Shown: one piece after another, positions 1 to 6,795 of the stretch | How the letters are laid out: each line of letters starts with the position of its first letter | How positions within the stretch are numbered: position 1 is the stretch's first letter | Source: Paraburkholderia sp. NMBU_R16 | GTDB lineage: Bacteria; Pseudomonadota; Gammaproteobacteria; Burkholderiales; Burkholderiaceae | Length of the DNA stretch: 53,462 nucleotides | Reading direction: 5' to 3' | Assembly (NCBI RefSeq): GCF_013282575.1 | Contig: NZ_JAAAYE010000042.1 | Coordinates: 1 to 53,462 of the forward strand | Program-made: the position numbers and the translations under genes | The notes under the pieces: generated by a model | Seen by the model: only the letters and a program-made list of their open reading frames with translations | What the model was told of the DNA's origin: nothing | Database searches by the model: none

Positions 1-321
1 ATGCAACATGCGCCGAGCGTCAATCAACAAACGCTTGTCAGCGTCAATCAACATCGGCATCATCAACCTCGCCGCGACATTCTCATCTTGTTTGTCGCGC
101 GTCTCTCATCCAGATTGTCGCGCCACAAGGCGCGCCATAGCGCCTGCCGGCGATGCCACCGCTCCAAGATGGAGCTATGCCAGCTTCGATGCCAGCGCCG
201 CAGAATTAAGGATATTCCTACGCCGTTTTCCGGATGGTCGCACTGGTCACGCGTGCGCGCAGCAGCGATAAACGAGCTGCATTGCACCCATGAATCAGAC
301 CGTCAACCGGAGAATCTCTCA
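1..321. other. leader region upstream of the GH74-like gene
   Basis: The frame of the downstream gene stays open to the window edge, but the residues it encodes look like random high-GC translation. The signal peptide starts only at 322, so this stretch is read as upstream non-coding sequence. It contains the 14-bp direct repeat listed separately and no other gene that can be supported. Confidence 0.5.
16..53. repeat. 14-bp direct repeat, 24-bp period
   Basis: AGCGTCAATCAACA occurs at 16-29 and again, identical, at 40-53. The copies start 24 bp apart, a little over two helical turns. The spacing and the position some 270 bp upstream of a secreted enzyme gene would fit a regulator site, but nothing identifies the regulator. 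Confidence 0.5.
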
Positions 322-2565
322 ATGGTCCGAACGCTACATCGCGTCGTCTCGAAGGGGCTTGTTTGCGGCGCGCTGGCCGCCCTCTTCCTGGCACCCTGCG
401 TGAACATCTATGCGCAGACATCAACACCGTCGTATACGTGGAGCAATGTCAAAATCGTCGCGGGCGGATATGTGGACGGCATCGTCGCCCATCCCGCGCA
501 GCAAGGGCTCTTCTACGCTCGTACGGATATCGGCGGTGCATACCGCTATGACGCCGGGAAAGCAATCTGGACTCCGCTCAACGATTGGACTTCGCCGTCG
601 AACAACCAATGGATGGGAATCGAGAGCCTCGCCATCGACCCCAACAACCCGAAGATGCTTTACCTGGTCGCCGGGCTTTATACCCAGCAATGGTGGGATG
701 GTAACGGCGCAGTGCTCGTGTCGTCCGATCAAGGGGCGACCTTTACGGCTCATCCGCTCAGCTTCCGCGTCGGCGGCAATGACGATGGGCGCCAGGTAGG
801 CGAGCGGCTCCAGGTCGATCCGAACCTGGGATCGACGCTGCTGTACGGTACGTTCAACGATGCGTCGCAAGCAGCGACCAATGGTCTTTGGAAAAGCGTC
901 GACAGCGGTTCGACATGGAACCGCGTAAGCGGATTTACCGCGCTGTCGAACGATGGCACAGGCGCCGGTGTGGCATTCGTTGCGTTCTATAAACCGTCCG
1001 GCACTGCAGGTTCACGCACGCAGACCATTTTCGTCGGCGTGTCGACGAGCGGTGCAGCCGCGGCAGGCGCCACGCTGTATAAGAGCGTCGATGGCGGCAA
1101 TAGTTGGACGCCCGTAGCGGGCGGACCGACAGGACTCATGCCGCAGCGCGGGCTCATCGGAGCGGACGGCAACCTTTATGTCACCTATGGCGATGCCATC
1201 GGCCCGAACGGCATGAAAGCAGGCGCCGTATGGAAATATGGCATCGCTTCGAACCTTTGGCAAAACATTACGCCGCCGGATCCGTATCATTACCCCTCAG
1301 GCTTTAGCGGGCTCGCGCTCGATCCTTCGAATCCGGGCACGCTGATGGTCGCAACGATGGACCACTGGTGGCCGCAAGACACGATGTACCGCAGTACGAA
1401 CGGCGGAACGAGTTGGACCGACGTCGGCGCCTTGGCAACGCGCAATGCGAGCCTGGCACCCTGGATGACGCCGCAGGGCCAATCGCAGCCGACTTTCGGT
1501 AACTGGGCCCAGGCCGTCATCGATCCGTTCGATTCGGCGCATTCGTTCTATACGTTCGGTGGCGGTATCTGGGTCACGTCGAACCTCACGGCGGCGGATC
1601 GCGGCCAGGCCACGAACTGGACCGTGGGCTCGATCGGCATCGAGGAAACGGCTGTCCTCGCATTGCTTTCGCCCACTTCGGGCGTGCCGCTGATCAGCGG
1701 GCTGGGCGATGTCTGCGGGTTCGTGCATACGAGCCTGACGGCGGCACCGACTGCTCAATTCTCGAATCCGAGCTGCGGTAACACGAACGGGCTCGATTAC
1801 GCGAAGAATATGCCGTCGACGATCGTCCGCGTCGGCTCTTATGCTCCATCCGGCTCGGCGTTCGGCGCCGTTTCGCACGATGGCGGGTCGACGTGGACAC
1901 CCTTCGCCAGTCAGGCGGGCTCCGTGAAAGGCGGCGGCTCGGTGGCGATTTCGGCGGACGCAAGCACGATCGTATGGGCGCCCTCCGATGTCGCGCCAGC
2001 CTACTCGAACGACAACGGTACGACGTGGACGTCGCTTACGGGCAAGCTTCCGACGGGCGTGCAAGTGCTGTCGGACAGCTATAACGCCAGCTTGATGTAC
2101 GCATGGAACGCGGCGACGGGCGCCTTCTACGTGAGTAGCGACAAAGGCGCGAACTGGCTCGCACCTGGCAACCTGGGGCTGCCGACCAGCGGCAGAATGT
2201 CCACGGTCCCCGGGGTCGGAGGCGAGCTTTGGCTGGCAACCTCGACGGGGCTGTACAAGAGCACAACGTCGGGCTGGAGTTGGTCGCGCTTCGGCTCGGC
2301 CAGCATCAGCTCGGCGAACTCCGTGGGTTTCGGAAAAGCGGCACAGGGTAAATGGTATCCAGCGATGTACCTGGCGGGGACCGTCAATGGCGTAACCGGG
2401 CTTTTCCGATCGACCGATAGCGGAACGACTTGGGTCCAAATCAACGACGCGCAGCATCAATGGGGCGGGTATAGCTTCGTCGTTGGCGATCCCAAGGTGT
2501 TCGGTACCGTCTACGTCGCGCCGGCCAGCGGCCGCGGCATTATCTACGGCACGTCGGCAAATTAG
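322..2565 (+). CDS. secreted GH74-like beta-propeller glycosidase (xyloglucanase-type)
   Basis: A 747-residue protein with a signal peptide (basic start, hydrophobic core 12-25, likely cut after the YAQ near residue 32). It has many Asp-box repeats of the form SxDxGxxW (for example SVDSGSTW, STNGGTSW, SNDNGTTW), as in tandem seven-bladed beta-propellers. RTDIGG near residue 69 and GLGDVCGF near 463 match the two regions that carry the catalytic aspartates in glycoside hydrolase family 74, which cleaves xyloglucan or related beta-glucans outside the cell. The start at 322 was chosen because it gives the signal peptide; upstream residues show no protein character. No carbohydrate-binding module is visible. 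The substrate is inferred from the family only; a sialidase/BNR-type protein of other function is the alternative. Confidence 0.8.
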   Translation: MVRTLHRVVSKGLVCGALAALFLAPCVNIYAQTSTPSYTWSNVKIVAGGYVDGIVAHPAQQGLFYARTDIGGAYRYDAGKAIWTPLNDWTSPSNNQWMGIESLAIDPNNPKMLYLVAGLYTQQWWDGNGAVLVSSDQGATFTAHPLSFRVGGNDDGRQVGERLQVDPNLGSTLLYGTFNDASQAATNGLWKSVDSGSTWNRVSGFTALSNDGTGAGVAFVAFYKPSGTAGSRTQTIFVGVSTSGAAAAGATLYKSVDGGNSWTPVAGGPTGLMPQRGLIGADGNLYVTYGDAIGPNGMKAGAVWKYGIASNLWQNITPPDPYHYPSGFSGLALDPSNPGTLMVATMDHWWPQDTMYRSTNGGTSWTDVGALATRNASLAPWMTPQGQSQPTFGNWAQAVIDPFDSAHSFYTFGGGIWVTSNLTAADRGQATNWTVGSIGIEETAVLALLSPTSGVPLISGLGDVCGFVHTSLTAAPTAQFSNPSCGNTNGLDYAKNMPSTIVRVGSYAPSGSAFGAVSHDGGSTWTPFASQAGSVKGGGSVAISADASTIVWAPSDVAPAYSNDNGTTWTSLTGKLPTGVQVLSDSYNASLMYAWNAATGAFYVSSDKGANWLAPGNLGLPTSGRMSTVPGVGGELWLATSTGLYKSTTSGWSWSRFGSASISSANSVGFGKAAQGKWYPAMYLAGTVNGVTGLFRSTDSGTTWVQINDAQHQWGGYSFVVGDPKVFGTVYVAPASGRGIIYGTSAN

Positions 2566-2744
2566 CGGCGAACTCTGTTGGGTGTGGGCGATCTGGCAAC
2601 CCCGGCATCACCGCCATCGCCCGATTCATCAGATAGGTCGACCGCCATTCCAGGTTTTTGATACGATCCAGCCGACGAACAGGCGACGTTTCGTCCACTG
2701 TCCGTAGGCTTGTATCCGAGCAAAAAAATAAACATGAGGGCCGC

Positions 2745-3176
2745 ATGAGCAACACGTATAGCTACGGATCGCACAGAGATCTGGAGCCGACCGAGCTTTT
2801 CTTATTCATCGCCGTTGAACAGACCTGCGAGCAACTCGGGATCGACGACGTGGAATACGTCATCCTGATTTTTTCCGGTCTGCCGATTTTGCCAACCCGG
2901 GCTAAGCCGTCAGGAGCGACGAAGGGAACCTCTGTCGCCTCTGTTATGTCTCGCTCGTTGTTCCGCTACGAGCTGAAAAGGAAGGTCTTGCCGACCTTCA
3001 CGCTCAACAGTATAAAGCGGCTTCGCTGGATTTTGACTCACAAACTAAGCACGTTCGTCGGTCGAACGCTGCCGGGCGTGGGTTGGGTTCTGTTAGCAAA
3101 CGACGTTGCCCAGATCGGGTATCACACCGTCATTCGATTCAACCGCATTGTCTCCCCTGAGGATAGGGTGTTTTAA
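2745..3176 (+). CDS. STM2901-like protein, cassette copy 1
   Basis: A 143-residue protein with two hydrophobic stretches (about 40-52 and 105-130), so probably membrane-associated. The centre carries LPTRxKPxGATxGTSxAS, which is shared with the second copy at 4632-5063; both proteins are exactly 143 residues long and end in PEDR plus a hydrophobic tail. From memory this resembles the family named after Salmonella STM2901, whose function is unknown. The start follows GAGGG at good spacing. The stop overlaps the next start as TAATG, so the two genes are translationally coupled. No function is assigned. Confidence 0.75.
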   Translation: MSNTYSYGSHRDLEPTELFLFIAVEQTCEQLGIDDVEYVILIFSGLPILPTRAKPSGATKGTSVASVMSRSLFRYELKRKVLPTFTLNSIKRLRWILTHKLSTFVGRTLPGVGWVLLANDVAQIGYHTVIRFNRIVSPEDRVF

Positions 3177-3541
3177 TGGGAAACCATACTTGGGAAGACC
3201 TTGAGTCGTTCGTCAGAAAGGAAGCGTGCGTATCGCCGAAAAAGGCTATCACCCCTGAATCGACGATCGAATACGATTTGGGCCAACAGGGTGACGACGC
3301 TGACGAGTTTATGCAGCACTTCTTTGAATCCTTCCATTTGGATAGAGGTGACTATGATTTTCATCGCTACTTTCTGATGGAAGGCGAAGGGATCCTATAT
3401 CACGTGATGATGAAGCTACTGCGAAAGCCGCACTCGCTTAAGCGAGAAACGCTGACCGTCGGCATGCTTCATCGGGCACTGATCGATGGCAGATGGGACT
3501 CCAAAGCGCTGTCTCAACGGCAGCTTCACGGAGGCACCTAG
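3176..3541 (+). CDS. DUF1493-like, acyl-carrier-protein-like protein, copy 1
   Basis: A 121-residue acidic protein. Residues 8-60 read like an acyl carrier protein: a first helix, then ITPESTIEYDLG, then a second helix DDADEFMQHFFESF. In true carrier proteins the DLGxxS serine carries phosphopantetheine; here that place is Gly39, so the protein is probably not loaded with an acyl group. It matches what is recalled of DUF1493, which often follows an STM2901-like gene. The start codon overlaps the upstream stop. A partner or regulatory role for the upstream membrane-associated protein is inference from the coupling. Confidence 0.75.
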   Translation: MGNHTWEDLESFVRKEACVSPKKAITPESTIEYDLGQQGDDADEFMQHFFESFHLDRGDYDFHRYFLMEGEGILYHVMMKLLRKPHSLKRETLTVGMLHRALIDGRWDSKALSQRQLHGGT

Positions 3542-3659
3542 AATTCAGCGGAACGGCGGGTTTCCGAGCTCAATCGGCCATCATCCGAGCAGGTCGACCG
3601 AAGCGGGCGGCAGCACGGCATGGAACAGTTAGCGTCGCTCGCACGCCGTGCCGCGCTCC

Positions 3660-3965
3660 CTATTTCCATTTCGAGCCAAGCGTTTCGAGTCCAGCTTTCT
3701 TGAGGTCATCCGCCACCATCACCACGCGAAACTCGCAGTCGGCATTGAACGTCAGAAACCATGGCTCCGCGAATTTTGGAATCTGCGACGGCTCCTCGAG
3801 GTTCACGACGAGAATTGCTCCGCGTGTTCCGTTCTGCTCGGTAAAGTAGGCAGCTTCCGGTTTCATCTCTGCGAGAATCCGCTCGATTAGTTCTCCGATG
3901 GAGCCATCGCGCACAAAAGCGTTGAACGGCTCGTGAGGTATTCGTATGTTAAGAAGCATGCGCAT
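3660..3965 (-). CDS. small conserved alpha/beta protein, function unknown
   Basis: A 101-residue protein preceded by a strong ribosome site (AAGGAGG six bases before the ATG at 3965). The pattern of a short beta strand, a helix with GELIERILAEMKPEAAYF, then strands with GAILVV and PSQIPKFAEPWFL resembles a family of ~100-residue proteins common in Proteobacteria and thought to form a dimeric alpha-beta barrel. Some databases label such proteins pantothenate synthetase, which the sequence does not support. It points against the flanking cassettes and is probably transcribed on its own. Confidence 0.65.
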   Translation of the reverse strand: MRMLLNIRIPHEPFNAFVRDGSIGELIERILAEMKPEAAYFTEQNGTRGAILVVNLEEPSQIPKFAEPWFLTFNADCEFRVVMVADDLKKAGLETLGSKWK

Positions 3966-4024
3966 AACCTTCCTCCTTGATCGTGTCCGAAAGGACTCTT
4001 CAAGAATAGGAGTTCGTCACGTGA

Positions 4025-4219
4025 TTGGCCGTGGCGATTCAACAAACAAGCAACGAGCCATCGGGGGCTTTCACATGCGTTGGTGTCGGCGGGATCGAGC
4101 GCGGTCTACGAAACATCGCTCTCTACAACATCTGTGTCCTCGCCGAAACGCTGAACGTCGAGCCGAGCGAGATGCTGGTGTTCCCTTCCACGCCGGCGAA
4201 AAAGCACCGTCAGAAGTAA
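4025..4219 (+). pseudogene. remnant of an XRE-family helix-turn-helix regulator
   Basis: The last ~43 residues (GGIERGLRNIALYNICVLAE, then TLNVEPSEML) match the end of the DNA-binding domain in short XRE-type regulators, where YVGGIERGxRNISLYN is typical. The first helices and a proper start are missing, and the sequence ahead of GGIERG looks scrambled relative to the family, as if by small indels. No ribosome site is seen. It most likely decayed from a ~100-residue repressor gene lying between the two cassettes. Confidence 0.5.
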
Positions 4220-4223
4220 CGAC

Positions 4224-4448
4224 TCAGGGGTCACGATCGGTGTACTCGGCCCATGCTGACGTAGTCAATGCCACCGCATTTTCGCAGAACTCGTATCCCG
4301 GCACGTCTTCGAGGAACATCAACAGTTTGTCGGCGAATGATTCCCGGGAGAGATTGCCGCCGAAGACTTCGCGAATCGCAGCGGCCAGTTCACGAGTCTG
4401 CTCGATGGTCAGCGGCGAGAAACTGGCGGGGTATTGGGTGTCGTCCAT
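4224..4448 (-). CDS. small hypothetical protein
   Basis: A 74-residue acidic protein starting MDDTQYPASFSPLTIEQ and rich in aromatic and acidic residues toward its end (LMFLEDVPGYEFCENAV). The frame stays open upstream to 4724, but the residues there are low in character and would run antisense through the start of the next cassette, so the ATG at 4448 is preferred. No family is recognised. It lies between the regulator remnant and the second cassette. Confidence 0.5.
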   Translation of the reverse strand: MDDTQYPASFSPLTIEQTRELAAAIREVFGGNLSRESFADKLLMFLEDVPGYEFCENAVALTTSAWAEYTDRDP

Positions 4449-4631
4449 GCGCCGACTATCCCGGCTATCCTGCGATCGTAACAACGAGGGCATCCCACTC
4501 GACGTAGCGGCGGTATGAGGCACGGCGGCTGGGCTAGCCGACGCGCTTACACGGAGTAGCCCAGCCTGTCTATTCTCAGACGAATCAAGTTCTGATACGT
4601 TCTCGCCCTGATTGACTCCGAGGACCAAAAC

Positions 4632-5063
4632 GTGTCGAACAACACCTACGCATACGGCATACACACTGACCTTACGCCGCAGCAATTGTTCTTTCTCGTT
4701 ATGCTCGACGAGGCCGCAAAGCACTTCGGCGTTGACGAACTGACCGGGCTGGCACTGCTGATCATCGGCTGGCCTTTCCTTCCCACGAGGCGCAAGCCGA
4801 AGGGTGCGACGATCGGCACATCGATAGCATCACGGGTGGCTCGCAGGCACCTCGACTTCAAGATTGAGAAGGACATCCTGCCGACGCTAACGCTCGGCAG
4901 CGTCCGGCGCCTCAAAATTCTTTGGACGCGCAACATCGGTGTTTTCGTCGGTCGCACCATCCCGATCATCGGCGAAGTCATCCTCGCCTACGACGTGTCG
5001 GTAATCAGCTATCGCAGCGCCGTTCATTACAACCAACTCGTGAAGCCCGAGGACCGCCTATGA
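4632..5063 (+). CDS. STM2901-like protein, cassette copy 2
   Basis: A 143-residue diverged copy of the protein at 2745-3176, with the same hydrophobic segments, LPTRRKPKGATIGTSIAS core, FVGRTIP segment and PEDRL end. It starts at a GTG, supported by GAGGACC just upstream and by alignment of MSNNTYAYG with MSNTYSYG of copy 1. The stop overlaps the next gene as ATGA. Substitutions are spread along the whole length, so the two copies look like old paralogues or independently acquired cassettes, not a recent duplication. Confidence 0.75.
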   Translation: MSNNTYAYGIHTDLTPQQLFFLVMLDEAAKHFGVDELTGLALLIIGWPFLPTRRKPKGATIGTSIASRVARRHLDFKIEKDILPTLTLGSVRRLKILWTRNIGVFVGRTIPIIGEVILAYDVSVISYRSAVHYNQLVKPEDRL

Positions 5064-5419
5064 GCAATTCGCTGCTGCTCGAAGAAGTCGAATCGTTCGT
5101 GCGCAAGGAGCGCGGCTTGTCGAAAAGCAAGGTCATCACGACGGCAACGACGCTTGAAGACGACCTCGGCATCACTGGCATCGAAGGTGAAATGTTCATG
5201 GAAGCCTTCTTTGCCCGCTTCAAGGTCGACGAAGGCGATTTTTCGTCGGGGCGCTACTTCATGGACGAGGGGTCCGGCTTTCTGCTCATGCTCGTCACAG
5301 CGCTGTCGCGAAAGCGGCGAAAGGCGCTCGATCGTATTCCTATCACGGTCGGCATGCTCGTCACAGCCGCCCGCCTTGGGAAATGGGATTCCGCCAAGGT
5401 CGAGAACGGTCACTTGTGA
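5060..5419 (+). CDS. DUF1493-like, acyl-carrier-protein-like protein, copy 2
   Basis: A 119-residue paralogue of the protein at 3176-3541. The carrier-like core TTLEDDLGITGIEGEMFMEA is present. Again the serine expected in an acyl carrier is a glycine (Gly40), so both copies lack the phosphopantetheine site. The later parts RYFMDEGSGF and ITVGMLVTAARLGKWDS match RYFLMEGEGI and LTVGMLHRALIDGRWDS of copy 1. The ATGA overlap with the upstream gene implies coupled translation and a working pair. Confidence 0.75.
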   Translation: MSNSLLLEEVESFVRKERGLSKSKVITTATTLEDDLGITGIEGEMFMEAFFARFKVDEGDFSSGRYFMDEGSGFLLMLVTALSRKRRKALDRIPITVGMLVTAARLGKWDSAKVENGHL

Positions 5420-5520
5420 CGAACCATCGGGAAGGCGACGGGCTGTTACAGCATTGGACGATCAAGCTGGACGCGGCGGCCTACGAAGTGGCCGAAGCGA
5501 AGGTTCGCAGGGACGCTACT

Positions 5521-6301
5521 ATGAACTGCACCGATCTAGTCAAAGCGACAGACTGGGTTTGCGCTCCAGTGGGGTGCAACACCCTACATGTTCATGCCCC
5601 TATTTCACTGGGAAATGACGGCCAGCTTGCCAGCTTTTATGTGATGGAAGATGCGCCAGGCCACTTCTATTTGACGGATGGCCATAGCACAATCCTGCAT
5701 GCGATTGACCATGGCGCTAAGCCATCGCCTACTCGACTAGAGAAGGTTGCGTCGATTCCCGGCGCGAGATTCGCGACCCTGAGCAAGGATGGTGAAATCA
5801 CTGCGGCCGGTCCAGCAGCAGACCTCAGGTTCGCATTATGGGATGCTTTGCGACTCGCGGTTGCCATTTCCGACAACGAGGTGAACTGGCTCCCCAAGAC
5901 CCGGCACGAACGGTTTGCGGCGCAAGTGGGCCCGCACTCTTCGCGCGAAGCTGCCGCCTGGGTCCGTGCTGAGCAAACCTCGCCTTGCAGGGGTCAGTGG
6001 GCATCAGATAGAGTTTCCCCTTGGCGTAGTTCTCCCCAACGACGGAGGCATACGCGTAGTGCAGCCAATCGGCGTATCTGACGATAGGCGTGTTGATTGG
6101 GGCTATATCTATCAGAGCTACGGCAAGCTTGCCGATCTGAAAAAAGCTACGGCGCAGGCGGTCCACAATCGAGTTGTCGTTATGGAGCAAGGGGCCTCGG
6201 CGGATGAATTTGGTCGAGCAGCAACCGTTCTTTCGGAGGCGGCGAGAGTGGTTTCGTACCAAGACGATAAGGAGTTTGCGGACCTTCTGATGGCTGCGTA
6301 G
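5521..6301 (+). pseudogene. DUF1828/DUF1829 protein gene with one frameshift
   Basis: The first part (MNCTDLVKATDWVC, then LTDGHSTILHAID) matches what is recalled of the DUF1828 domain. The second part (LPPGSVLSKPRLAG through DLLMAA) matches DUF1829. They lie in different frames. The switch falls in the run GTGGGCCC near 5926-5933: dropping one G gives FAAQVARTLRAKLPPGS, a smooth join, so one inserted base explains the break. The intact product would be ~259 residues. It is either a natural mutation, a programmed site or a sequencing error. The frame also runs upstream to a GTG at 5416 that overlaps the cassette's stop, so co-transcription with the cassette is likely. Function unknown. Confidence 0.65.
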
Positions 6302-6627
6302 CCGACCCTGAAGGCGCAGCCGCGCGCGTGCTTTTAATGGGTGCTCGGATCGTGTCTCAGCCCGCCGCGCGCGGGCTTTTTTCACATCTGTGCTCGACAG
6401 TTCGAGCAGCCGCCGCGCTTGTGTGAGAATGGGCGAGGTCCGCCGTCTCCTTCAAAGCCGACGCCTGAGCGTCCGCCTCAGAGCTAGGGCGAGCGGCCGC
6501 AACTAGCCGCATTCGGACCGACTAGCGATGCCACTGCCGCGCCATCCAGCCATGCCAATTCCGATGCCAGCGGACCGAAAAACCCCACTCCCCAACCCAC
6601 CGAAAACCCTGTAGAATCTCGGTCTCC
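6302..6627. other. intergenic region between the accessory genes and tRNA-Gly
   Basis: It holds the terminator listed at 6359-6382 and, at 6612-6617, TAGAAT, a fair -10 box 10 bp before the tRNA. No clear -35 box accompanies it. No gene is seen here on either strand. Confidence 0.5.
6359..6382 (+). terminator. rho-independent terminator
   Basis: A perfect 7-bp stem AGCCCGC / GCGGGCT with a 5-base CGCGC loop, running into a T tract. It sits 57 bp after the stop of the DUF1828/1829 gene and would end the accessory transcript before the tRNA. Confidence 0.8.
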
Positions 6628-6702
6628 GCGGGCGTCGTATAATGGCTATTACCCTAGCTTCCCAAGCTAGAGACGTGGGTTCGATTCCCATCGCCCGCTC
6701 CA
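6628..6702 (+). tRNA. tRNA-Gly (anticodon CCC)
   Basis: The acceptor stem GCGGGCG pairs with CGCCCGC at 6692-6698, followed by T and an encoded CCA. The anticodon stem CTAGC/GCTAG closes the loop TTCCCAA, giving anticodon CCC. The T arm GTGGG TTCGATT CCCAT is standard. This isoacceptor reads GGG glycine codons. TAGAAT at 6612-6617 may be its -10 box. tRNA genes are common integration points for islands, and accessory genes lie immediately upstream. Confidence 0.95.
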
Positions 6703-6773
6703 GCATCTCTTCTTCCTGCTAAGACTTTCGCGCAATGTGATCTGCGCGCAGTTCCCGGATTACTCCCACCCTT

Positions 6774-6793
6774 GGTGCCTATCGATAGGCACC
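6774..6793. repeat. 20-bp perfect palindrome
   Basis: GGTGCCTATCGATAGGCACC is fully self-complementary. It lies between the tRNA-Gly gene and the stop of the lipoprotein gene on the minus strand. No T tract follows on either strand, so it is a weak terminator at best; a protein-binding site or a transcript-end hairpin is possible. Confidence 0.6.
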
Positions 6794-6795
6794 GC

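Noticed and set aside
6628-6702. tRNA-Gly as a proven island attachment site
   Set aside because: No second copy of the tRNA 3' end and no integrase gene were seen in the window, so only adjacency can be claimed.
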